A stretch of DNA of 64,000 bases from Streptomyces aidingensis (lineage in GTDB: Bacteria; Actinomycetota; Actinomycetes; Streptomycetales; Streptomycetaceae): positions 166,689-230,688 of the forward strand of contig NZ_FOLM01000012.1 of NCBI RefSeq assembly GCF_900112355.1. Direction: 5' to 3'. Below the pieces are notes generated by a model that saw only the letters and a list, made by a program, of their open reading frames with translations, was not told the DNA's origin and did not search any database. Made by a program: the position numbers and the translations under genes. The number at the start of each line of letters is the position of its first letter. Position 1 is the stretch's first letter. Below, piece after piece: positions 24,796 through 32,754 of this stretch.

Positions 24796-26742
24796 GTGAC
24801 CGGCGATCAGCACAGCGACGGACGGGACGAACGGAATCCGCGGGACGCCCGCGACGCCAGTGACACCGGCAGTGACACCGGCGGTGACACCGGCGGCGGG
24901 CCCGGCGAGCGGACGCGGCGGGACGCACCGGACGGCAGCCGCCGCCGGCGCGCCCGCGCCGGCCGGGGCCGCGAGGGCCGGGGCCGGGACGCCCGCCCGG
25001 GGGCCGCCGCGCCGCCGCCCCCCGAGGGCGGCGAACCCCCGCCCCCCGGCTCCCGGTTCGCCGTGCCCGGCACCCCGCCCGAGCCGCCCGGCACCGCCGC
25101 CGTGGCGCCCGGCGAGCCCGGCCCCGGCTTTGTGGTGCCCGAGGGCCTGTCCGTGCCGCCGCCCGAGCCGCCGGCCGCCTGGCCGGGGGAGACGCACTCC
25201 GGTTTCGCCGTGCCCGAGGGCGTCACCCCGCCCGCCCCGGTACCGCCCGGCCCGGCCGCCACCGGCCCCGGTCCCGGCACCGCCGACCCCTTCGCCGCCG
25301 GATTCACCCCGGCCGAGGGGATACCGGCCGTCCTGCTCGGCAGGGGCATGCCCTGGCAGGACCGGATGCGTACCATGGTGCGGCTGCCGATCGGGGAGCG
25401 GCCCGCACCGGAGGCCAAGGCGCGCGGCGCCGAGGGCGAGTACAGCGTGCCCGTCCCCCGGATTCTTGATCTCACCCTCCGGATCGGCGAGCTGCTGCTG
25501 GCCAGCGGCGAGAGCGCGGAGGACGTGGAGACCGCGATGTTCGCCATCACCCGGGCCCATGGCCTGGACCGCTGCGAGGCGACGGTCACCTTCACCCTGA
25601 TCTCCATCACCCACCAGCCCTCCCTGGTGGACGACCCGATCTCGCTCAGCCGCATCGTGCGCCGCCGCGGCACCGACTACACCCGCCTCGCCGCCGTCTT
25701 CCGGCTGGTCGACGACATCACCGCGGACCGGGTGACCCTGGAGGAGTGCTACGGGCGGCTGGCCGAGATGCGCCGCAACCGCCACCCCTACGCCACCTGG
25801 CAGCTCTCCGGCGCCGCCGGCCTGCTGGCGGGCGCCGCCAGCGTGCTGGTGGGCGGACGCTGGGAGGTCTTCCTGCTGGCGGCGCTCGGCGCCCTGCTCG
25901 GCGACCGGCTGGCCTGGGCGCTGGCCGGCCGCGGCCTGCCGGAGTTCTACCAGCTGCTGGCCGCCGCCACCTGCCCGGCCGTGGTCGGGGTGCTGCTGGC
26001 CGCCACCGGGGAGCCGGACCGCAACGAACTGGTGCGCGCCGCGGCGGTGATCACCGGCGGGCTGTTCGCGCTGTTCCCCGGCCGGGCGCTGGTGGCCGCC
26101 GTCCAGGACGGCCTGACCGGCTTCTACATCACCGCCTCGGCCCGGCTGCTGGAGGTCTTCTACCTGATCACCGGGATCACCACCGGTGTGCTGGCCGTGC
26201 TCTACATCGGGGAGTCCGCCGGGGTCTCGCTCAACCCCGACGCGATCGACGCCCGGACCCGGCCGCTGATCCAGCTCGCCGCCGCCATGGTGCTGTCGCT
26301 CGCCTTCTGCGTGCTGCTCCAGCAGGAACGTCACACCGTGCTGGCGGCCTGCCTGAACGGCGGGGTGGCCTGGGTGGTGTACGGGGCGATGGTGGACGTC
26401 GGCGACATGTCGCCGTTCGCCGCGACCGCGGTGGGGGCCGGGCTGGTCGGCCTGTTCGGGCAGTTGCTGGCCCGCTCCCGGCTGACCTCCTCGCTGCCCT
26501 ACATCACCGCCTCCATCGGCCCCCTGCTGCCGGGCGGCGCGCTCTATTTCGGGCTGCTCGGTCTCGCCCAGGGGGATGTGAGCACCGGCGGCCAGTACCT
26601 GCTGCGCGCCGCCACCCTGGCCCTGGCCATCGCCGTCGGGGTGAACCTCGGCAGCGAACTGGCCCGGCTGTTCATCGGCACCCCGGGCCGGCTCCGCATT
26701 CCCGTCCCGCGCCGCGGCGCCAAACGCACCCGCGGCTTCTAG
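24796..26742 (+). CDS. ThrE-family threonine/serine exporter with a long disordered N-terminus
   Basis: 648 residues from GTG 24796. The first 220 or so are Arg/Gly then Pro-rich, with repeated SRFAVPGTPPEPPG / SGFAVPEGVTPP units. The ThrE core follows: a soluble amidase-like part (LRIGELLLASGESAEDVETAMFAITRAHG) and about ten membrane helices. The gene keeps the fused (ThrE) rather than split (YjjP/YjjB) form. It exports threonine and serine. The N-terminal extension is much longer than the C. glutamicum protein needs; its purpose is unknown. Confidence 0.85.
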   Translation: MTGDQHSDGRDERNPRDARDASDTGSDTGGDTGGGPGERTRRDAPDGSRRRRARAGRGREGRGRDARPGAAAPPPPEGGEPPPPGSRFAVPGTPPEPPGTAAVAPGEPGPGFVVPEGLSVPPPEPPAAWPGETHSGFAVPEGVTPPAPVPPGPAATGPGPGTADPFAAGFTPAEGIPAVLLGRGMPWQDRMRTMVRLPIGERPAPEAKARGAEGEYSVPVPRILDLTLRIGELLLASGESAEDVETAMFAITRAHGLDRCEATVTFTLISITHQPSLVDDPISLSRIVRRRGTDYTRLAAVFRLVDDITADRVTLEECYGRLAEMRRNRHPYATWQLSGAAGLLAGAASVLVGGRWEVFLLAALGALLGDRLAWALAGRGLPEFYQLLAAATCPAVVGVLLAATGEPDRNELVRAAAVITGGLFALFPGRALVAAVQDGLTGFYITASARLLEVFYLITGITTGVLAVLYIGESAGVSLNPDAIDARTRPLIQLAAAMVLSLAFCVLLQQERHTVLAACLNGGVAWVVYGAMVDVGDMSPFAATAVGAGLVGLFGQLLARSRLTSSLPYITASIGPLLPGGALYFGLLGLAQGDVSTGGQYLLRAATLALAIAVGVNLGSELARLFIGTPGRLRIPVPRRGAKRTRGF

Positions 26743-26746
26743 CCCG

Positions 26747-26794
26747 CCCGCTCCGCCGGTCGGTCGCCACCGCGGGCGGTGGCGGCGGAGCGGG
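26747..26794. terminator. Nested bidirectional hairpin between thrE-like and ppa
   Basis: Outer arms CCCGCTCCGCC (26747-26757) and GGCGGAGCGGG (26784-26794) enclose an inner stem GCCACCG/CGGTGGC (26766-26772, 26777-26783). It lies between two convergent genes and can serve both. Confidence 0.7.
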
Positions 26795-26812
26795 ACGGCC
26801 GTGCGGCGGCGC

Positions 26813-27310
26813 TCAGTGGTGGTTGCCGCCCGCGTCGGCGAAGCGCTTGATGGAGCGCTCGATCTCGGCCTCCGCCTCGACCCGGCCGACCCAGTTGGCG
26901 CCCTCCACCGACTTGCCGGGCTCCAGGTCCTTGTACACCTCGAAGAAGTGCTGGATCTCCAGGCGGTCGAACTCGCTCACATGGTGGATGTCGCGCAGAT
27001 GCTCCATGCGCGGGTCGGAGGCCGGCACGCACAGCAGCTTGTCGTCGCCGCCGGCCTCGTCGCGCATCCGGAACATGCCGAGCACCCGGCACTTGATGAT
27101 GCAGCCGGGGAAGGTCGGCTCGTCCAGCAGCACCAGGGCGTCCAGCGGGTCGCCGTCCTCGCCCAGGGTGTCCTCCACATAGCCGTAGTCGGCCGGGTAG
27201 ACCGTGGACGTGAACAGGTGACGGTCGAGCCGGATACGGCCGGTCTCGTGATCCACCTCGTACTTGTTCCGCGAACCCTTCGGGATCTCGATGGTGACGT
27301 CGAACTCCAC
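26813..27310 (-). CDS. ppa: Inorganic pyrophosphatase, family I
   Basis: 165 residues, full length for prokaryotic type I PPase. The signature DGDPLDALVLL carries the metal-binding aspartates. EFDVTIEIPKGSRNKYEVDHETG at the N-terminus and DYGYVEDTLGEDGDPLDAL are the family's substrate-binding strands. It hydrolyses PPi to two phosphates in the cytoplasm, driving biosynthetic reactions. It is divergent from the D-Ala-D-Ala carboxypeptidase gene, a common neighbour in actinomycetes. Confidence 0.96.
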   Translation of the reverse strand: MEFDVTIEIPKGSRNKYEVDHETGRIRLDRHLFTSTVYPADYGYVEDTLGEDGDPLDALVLLDEPTFPGCIIKCRVLGMFRMRDEAGGDDKLLCVPASDPRMEHLRDIHHVSEFDRLEIQHFFEVYKDLEPGKSVEGANWVGRVEAEAEIERSIKRFADAGGNHH

Positions 27311-27398
27311 GGGAGGCTCCTTAGGCGTATGGACAAGGGACAGGGTGATTAAGTGTCCCCTACGCAGGGGTGTGCTCGCGAAAGGGGCTGGTGTTCAG

Positions 27399-29054
27399 GT
27401 GCGCGAGGCGGCGGCGCGGATGCTGCGGCGGTCCCGGGAGGCGATGCGGCGGGCCCGAGGCCGGCCGGCACCCCCCGCCGTCCGGCTGCTGCGCCGGGCC
27501 GGCGCAGCAGCCGCACGGCCCGCCCTCGGCCCGCCGCTGCGCACTCTGCGCCGGAGGGTGCTGGGGCCGGCCGCCGCCTCGGTGCGCCGCAACGCCGGGG
27601 CCTGGCGGGTGGTCCTGCCCGCCGCGCTGGCCGGGCTGCTGGTCGCGGCGCTCACCATCGGCCTGGCCGGACCGTGGGAGTCCGGCCGCCGCACCGCGGA
27701 ACAGGCCCGGGCCGCCGAGCTGACCGCCGAACGACGGGGCGGCGCCACCACCGGCGGGTCCGGCGGGTCCGGCGATGCCAAGGGGGAGTCCGGGGCCGGG
27801 CAGGCCGCCGGGAGCGTGCCGGAGCCGATGGCCGGCCCGGTGCTGACCCCGCTGCCCGCCACCCGCCCGGCACCCGGCACCGGCTCCGGCCCGGCGGGCG
27901 GGCCCTCCGCCGCCCTCGCCGGCCTGCTCCGGCCGCTGCTGGACGACCCCGCCCTCGGCTCCGGCCCGGCGGTGACCGTGGTGGACGTGGCCACCGGACG
28001 GGAACTCTTCACCACCGGCGCGCGGGCGGCGGCCCCGCCCGCCTCCACCATGAAGCTGGCCACCGGCGTCGCCGCACTGGCCGCCCTCGGCCCGGAGCAC
28101 CGGCTCACCACCCGGGTGGTGTACGACGCCGGGAACAACCGGGTGGTGCTGACCGGCGGCGGCGACACCACCCTCACCTCCGAGGACCTGGCCGGGCTGG
28201 CCCGCACCACGGCCGGCGCGCTGAGCGGCCGGGGCATCGACGCGGTCGGCGTCGGCTACGACGCCGGCCGGTTCAGCGGCTCCGAGACCCACCACCCGAT
28301 CGGCGTCAATGACAACATCTCGCCGCTCACCTCCCTGATGGTCAACGGCGGACGGCTGGACGGCTCCACCCACGGCCCGGCGCCGCGGGCCGTCGATCCG
28401 GCGGCGGAGGCGGCGGCGGAGTTCGTGGCGGCGCTCGCGGAGGCGGGGATCACCGTCAAGGGCTCCTCGGCGGCGCCGCGCACCGCGCCCGGGGCAGCCG
28501 AGGAACTCGCCGTGCACCACTCCGCCCCCCTGGCCGCGCTGGTCGAGCGGGCGCTCACCTACAGCGACAACGACCTCGCCGAATCACTGGGCCGCCAGGT
28601 CGCGGCGGCCGACGGCCGGCCGCTGGACCTGGCCGGGGTGTCCCGGGCGCTGACCGACCGCCTCGCCGGACTCGGCCTGCCCACCGAAGGGCTGGCCATC
28701 GCCGACGCCAGCGGGCTGGACCGGGAGGGACGGCTGACCACGGGGCTGCTCGCCCGACTGCTGGCCCTGGCCGCCGGCCCGGACCACCCGGAGCTGCGGC
28801 CGGTGCTCACGGGCATGCCGGTGGCCGGCTTCAACGGCACGCTGCGCAACCGCTACGAGGAGCGCGGCGGCGGCCTGATCCGCGCCAAGACCGGCACCCT
28901 GACAGGCGTCAACGCACTGGCCGGCACCGCGGTGGACGCGGACGGCCGGGTGCTGGCCTTCGCCTTCCTCGCCCACGGCACCGTGTCCCCCAGCGCCGCC
29001 GAGGCCGCCCTGGACACCACCGCCGCCACCCTCCTCTCCTGCGGCTGCCCCTGA
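27399..29054 (+). CDS. dacB: D-alanyl-D-alanine carboxypeptidase/endopeptidase (PBP4, family S13)
   Basis: 551 residues from GTG 27399 (GTG 27372 is an alternative). An Arg-rich cytoplasmic region precedes a membrane anchor (VVLPAALAGLLVAALTIGLAG), then a Gly/Pro linker and the catalytic domain. Active-site motifs: STMK (Ser216 nucleophile, Lys219), YSDN (SxN) and KTGTL (KTG). It removes the terminal D-Ala of peptidoglycan stem peptides outside the membrane. The insertion between SxxK and SxN is family S13-like. Confidence 0.9.
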   Translation: MREAAARMLRRSREAMRRARGRPAPPAVRLLRRAGAAAARPALGPPLRTLRRRVLGPAAASVRRNAGAWRVVLPAALAGLLVAALTIGLAGPWESGRRTAEQARAAELTAERRGGATTGGSGGSGDAKGESGAGQAAGSVPEPMAGPVLTPLPATRPAPGTGSGPAGGPSAALAGLLRPLLDDPALGSGPAVTVVDVATGRELFTTGARAAAPPASTMKLATGVAALAALGPEHRLTTRVVYDAGNNRVVLTGGGDTTLTSEDLAGLARTTAGALSGRGIDAVGVGYDAGRFSGSETHHPIGVNDNISPLTSLMVNGGRLDGSTHGPAPRAVDPAAEAAAEFVAALAEAGITVKGSSAAPRTAPGAAEELAVHHSAPLAALVERALTYSDNDLAESLGRQVAAADGRPLDLAGVSRALTDRLAGLGLPTEGLAIADASGLDREGRLTTGLLARLLALAAGPDHPELRPVLTGMPVAGFNGTLRNRYEERGGGLIRAKTGTLTGVNALAGTAVDADGRVLAFAFLAHGTVSPSAAEAALDTTAATLLSCGCP

Positions 29055-29163
29055 CCCCCCGGCCTCCCCGCGCGGCCCTCCGTCCGCGCGGCGGCGGGCC
29101 GCGCCCGGCGCCCGGAAGCTCCGGCCTATCCGGTTCCGGTGCGGGACACGTACCGTGGGGAGC

Positions 29164-30324
29164 ATGACGCGACTCGGTGGTACGGAGCTGGTCGACTGGA
29201 ATCTCGCGGTCTCCACCGCGGCCCGCATCACCCGGCCCGGCCCCGAGGTCAGCCGGGACCAGGCACGGGCCGTGGTGGCCGAGCTGCGGCGGCATGCCGC
29301 GGCGTCCCAGGAGCATGTGCGCGAATTCACCGGGATGCGGTCCGCCGGCCCACAGGCGCCGGTGCTGGTGGTGGACCGCCCCGGCTGGGTCAAGGCCAAT
29401 GTCGCCGGCTTCCGCGAGCTGCTGCGCCCGATGATGCGCAAGGCCCGGGAGCGGCGCGCCGCGGTCCCCGGCGGCACCGCGCTGGCCATGGTCGGCTCCA
29501 AGGTCACCGGCGTCGAGGTGGGCATGCTGATGTCCTTCCTCTCCTCCCGGGTCCTCGGCCAGTACGAGACCTTCGCCCCGGCCACGCCCGCCCTGCCCGG
29601 CGCGGTGGACGGTGGCGGACGGCTGCTGCTGGTGGCCCCCAACATCGTCCATGTCGAGCGGGAGCTCGACGTGGAGCCGCACGACTTCCGGCTCTGGGTG
29701 TGCCTGCACGAGGAGACCCACCGCACCCAGTTCGCCGCCGTGCCCTGGCTGCGCGATCACCTGGAGGGCGAGATCCAGGCGTTTCTGGCCGAGGCCGATG
29801 TCGATCCGGCCACCCTGATGGAGCGGTTCCGCCAGGCCGTGCAGTCCCTCTCCGGCCGTGAGGAGCGGGACGAGCGGGGCACGCCCGACGGCGAGGAGCG
29901 GCAGCCGCCGCCCGCCCCGGCCGCCGGCCGCACCTCCCTGGTGGATCTGGTGCAGACGCCCCGGCAGCGGGAGATCCTGGAGCGGCTCACCGCCGTGATG
30001 TCCCTGCTGGAGGGGCACGCCGACTTTGTGATGGACGGCGTCGGCCCGCAGGTGGTGCCCACCGTGTCGGAGATCCGGGAGAAGTTCACCCGCCGTCGCC
30101 AGACCGGCGCCGGCCGCCTGGACCGGGCGCTGCGCCGGGTGCTGGGGATGGACGCCAAGCTCCGCCAGTACCAGGAGGGCGAGCACTTTGTCCGGGCCGT
30201 GGTGGAGGAGGCCGGCATGGCGGGCTTCAACAAGGTCTGGACCTCGCCCAACACCCTCCCGACCAGGGAGGAGATCGCCAAACCCGCGGCCTGGGTCGCA
30301 CGGGTGCGGCCCACCTCCGGATAG
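29164..30324 (+). CDS. DUF2342 zinc-dependent metalloprotease-like protein
   Basis: 386 residues. FRLWVCLHEETHRTQFAAVPWL carries the HExxH zinc motif (HEETH), and a distal EGHADFVMDG supplies a third ligand candidate. This is the actinobacterial DUF2342 family, often annotated zinc-dependent metalloprotease or F420-biosynthesis-associated. The TACCGT hexamer (29151-29156) ends 7 nt before the ATG, suggesting a leaderless mRNA. It begins the block ahead of tilS-hpt-ftsH, as in other Streptomyces. Confidence 0.87.
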   Translation: MTRLGGTELVDWNLAVSTAARITRPGPEVSRDQARAVVAELRRHAAASQEHVREFTGMRSAGPQAPVLVVDRPGWVKANVAGFRELLRPMMRKARERRAAVPGGTALAMVGSKVTGVEVGMLMSFLSSRVLGQYETFAPATPALPGAVDGGGRLLLVAPNIVHVERELDVEPHDFRLWVCLHEETHRTQFAAVPWLRDHLEGEIQAFLAEADVDPATLMERFRQAVQSLSGREERDERGTPDGEERQPPPAPAAGRTSLVDLVQTPRQREILERLTAVMSLLEGHADFVMDGVGPQVVPTVSEIREKFTRRRQTGAGRLDRALRRVLGMDAKLRQYQEGEHFVRAVVEEAGMAGFNKVWTSPNTLPTREEIAKPAAWVARVRPTSG

Positions 30325-30565
30325 CGGCGGATACTGGCGCGCACCCACGCGCCCGGCATGCCCAACGCCTCACCATCACTCGTACGAGGGACCATCAAGC
30401 CCCGCGGGGCGTGCAATGCTCGGGGAGCAGCCTGCCTCTGTCACCATAAACGCACGCAGCGTGACCCGTACTCCGCTGGTCCGCGTGACGGTAACCCCAG
30501 AGCCCCCCGGAGATTCACCAGATCGCCCGCAGCGATCCCCCGAGTGTCCTAGGAAGTGATCGGAC

Positions 30566-31738
30566 ATGGGTCCCCACCCCACGGTCGCGGCGATACGCCT
30601 GGCCGTCCGCCGTGCCCTGCACGAGATCCTCGACGACCTCCGGCCGCCGGCCGACCGCCCGGCCGCCCCCGGCGCCCCGCACACCGCCCCCGCCCCGGCC
30701 CCGGCCCCGCTGATTCTGGCCGCCTGCTCCGGCGGCGCCGACTCCATGGCCCTCGCCTCCGCCCTCGCCTTCGAAGCCCCCCGGCTCGGCCTGCGCGCCG
30801 GCGGCATCACCGTGGACCACGGCCTCCAGGAGGGCTCCGCCGAGCGGGCCCGCGAGGTGGCCGACCGGATGGCCGCCCTGGGCCTGGAGCCGGCCGATGT
30901 CGCCACCGTCACGGTGGGCCGCACCGGCGGCCCGGAGGCCGCCGCCCGGACCGCCCGCTACGCCGCCCTGGACGGGGCCGCCGAGCGGCACGGCGCGGTG
31001 GCCGTACTGCTCGGCCACACCCGGGACGACCAGGCGGAGACGGTGCTGCTGGGCCTGGCCCGCGGCTCCGGCATCCGTTCGCTGGCCGGCATGCCGGCCG
31101 TCTCCGGCAGCCCGGCCGCCGCGCCCCCGGCCGCCCCGCCGCCCCCCGCCCCCGCCGCCCGCCCCCCGGCGGCCGGCGCCGCCACGGCCACCGCCGCCCC
31201 GGCCCGGCCGGCCGCCTGGTGCGCCGCGGCCCGCCGCTACCGGCGGCCGTTTCTCCAGCTCGACCGCCAGACCGCCCGCACCGCCTGCGCCGAGCAGGGC
31301 CTGCCGGTCTGGGACGACCCGCACAACACCGACCCCGCCTACGCCCGTTCCCGGGTGCGTCACGAAGCCCTGCCGGTGCTGGAGAAGGCCCTGGGCCGGG
31401 GCGTGGTGGAGGCACTGGCCCGCACCGCCCGGCTCTCCCGGGACGACGCCGACGCCCTGGACGCCTGGGCGCAGCGGGCGCAGCGGGAGGTCACCCGGGC
31501 GGACGGCACGCTGGAGGTGGCGGCCCTGAGCGAGCTGCCGCCCGCGGTGCGCCGCCGGGTGCTGCGCCGGGCCGCGATCGCCGCGGGCGCGCCGGCCGGT
31601 TCGCTGTTCGCCCGGCACATCGAGGAGACCGACCGGCTGATCACCGCCTGGCGCGGCCAGCGCCCGCTGAACCTGCCGGGCCGGGTCGAGGCCCGGCGGC
31701 AGGGTGGCAGACTGGTCCTCCAGCAGGCGGACGGCTAG
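30566..31738 (+). CDS. tilS: tRNA(Ile)-lysidine synthetase
   Basis: 390 residues. The PP-loop SGGADS (residues 55-60) binds ATP, and the N-terminal domain has LGHTRDDQAETVLLGLARGSG. The enzyme converts C34 of tRNA(Ile2) to lysidine so that AUA codons are read correctly. A Pro/Ala-rich insertion of about 50 residues (about 175-225) interrupts the catalytic domain. The C-terminal domain is the shorter actinobacterial type. AGGAAGTG lies before the ATG. Confidence 0.92.
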   Translation: MGPHPTVAAIRLAVRRALHEILDDLRPPADRPAAPGAPHTAPAPAPAPLILAACSGGADSMALASALAFEAPRLGLRAGGITVDHGLQEGSAERAREVADRMAALGLEPADVATVTVGRTGGPEAAARTARYAALDGAAERHGAVAVLLGHTRDDQAETVLLGLARGSGIRSLAGMPAVSGSPAAAPPAAPPPPAPAARPPAAGAATATAAPARPAAWCAAARRYRRPFLQLDRQTARTACAEQGLPVWDDPHNTDPAYARSRVRHEALPVLEKALGRGVVEALARTARLSRDDADALDAWAQRAQREVTRADGTLEVAALSELPPAVRRRVLRRAAIAAGAPAGSLFARHIEETDRLITAWRGQRPLNLPGRVEARRQGGRLVLQQADG

Positions 31739-31892
31739 CGCGGCCCACGGGCGGTGCGCGGACCGGCCGCGGCCGGATGCCGTGGCCGGTGCCGTGGCCG
31801 TGACCGTCCGGCGGACGGTTCCGCGTCTCGTTCCGTGCCGGGTGTCCGTATCGGATTTCCGTACCAAGAGACGTACCAAGAGAGTGGCCAGG

Positions 31893-32447
31893 GTGCAGGA
31901 GAAAGACCTCGGCGCCGACCTTCGGTCGGTGCTGATCACCAAGCAAGAGATCGACGCCAGGCTTGCCGAACTGGCCGCCAAGATCGACGCCGGCTACGAG
32001 GGCAAGGACCTGCTGCTGGTCGGGGTGCTCAAGGGCGCCGTCATGGTGATGGCCGATCTGGCGCGGGCGCTCGCCACGCCGGTCACCATGGACTGGATGG
32101 CGATCTCCTCGTACGGCGCGGGCACCCAGTCCTCGGGCGTGGTGCGGATCCTGAAGGATCTGGACACCGACATCAAGGACAAGCACGTCCTGATCGTCGA
32201 GGACATCATCGACTCCGGGCTGACCCTGTCCTGGCTGCTGTCCAACCTCGGTTCCCGGGAGCCGGCGTCGCTGGAGATCATGACGCTGCTGCGCAAGCCG
32301 GAGGCCGCCAAGGTGGACATCGACGTCAAGTGGGTCGGCTTCGACATTCCCAGTGAGTTCGTGGTCGGCTACGGCCTGGACTACGGCGAGAAATACCGCA
32401 ATCTCCCCTTCATCGGCACCCTGGCGCCGCATGTCTACGGCGGCTGA
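31893..32447 (+). CDS. hpt: Hypoxanthine phosphoribosyltransferase
   Basis: 184 residues from GTG 31893 (GTG 31884 also possible). The PRPP motif is VLIVEDIIDSGLTLSWL, and LLVGVLKGAVMVMADL is the pyrophosphate-binding loop. It salvages hypoxanthine and guanine to IMP and GMP. The upstream 155 bp carry an 11-13-bp direct repeat (GTACCAAGAGA twice, near 31861-31884). Gene order tilS-hpt-ftsH is conserved in actinomycetes. Confidence 0.95.
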   Translation: MQEKDLGADLRSVLITKQEIDARLAELAAKIDAGYEGKDLLLVGVLKGAVMVMADLARALATPVTMDWMAISSYGAGTQSSGVVRILKDLDTDIKDKHVLIVEDIIDSGLTLSWLLSNLGSREPASLEIMTLLRKPEAAKVDIDVKWVGFDIPSEFVVGYGLDYGEKYRNLPFIGTLAPHVYGG

Positions 32448-32754
32448 CCGGCGCCCGTCCGCCGTGGTTCTCCGGTACGCAATCCGGCGCGAAATGACCG
32501 GTGCCCGGAACATCTGGCGGCGCCGGACCGTTTGAGGAGGTCAGAAGAAGCGTGACGGGAGAGCCCGGCGGCCGGAAGGCGGCGCCGGGCAGCGCCGGGC
32601 GGGCATGCTGCGGTACCGTCGCGATAAGTCAGCTTGTCCGGCGCCGGGAGCGCCCGGCGAAACGGACACCGACGCACGACGGCCTCCGTCCGGGGGCCGT
32701 GCACACACCGAGTGGCAGGAGGGACGGGGCCGCACAGCCTCGTAGAAGAGACTG
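32448..32754. other. Intergenic region between hpt and ftsH
   Basis: No recognisable gene. A 67-residue Arg-rich frame (GTG 32552 to the TGA overlapping the ftsH ATG) follows GAGGAGG, but the spacing is long and the composition unremarkable. ftsH probably has a promoter here. Confidence 0.35.

Noticed and set aside
24631..26334. A 567-codon minus-strand frame
   Set aside because: Antisense to the ThrE-like gene, whose membrane helices and ThrE motifs are convincing.
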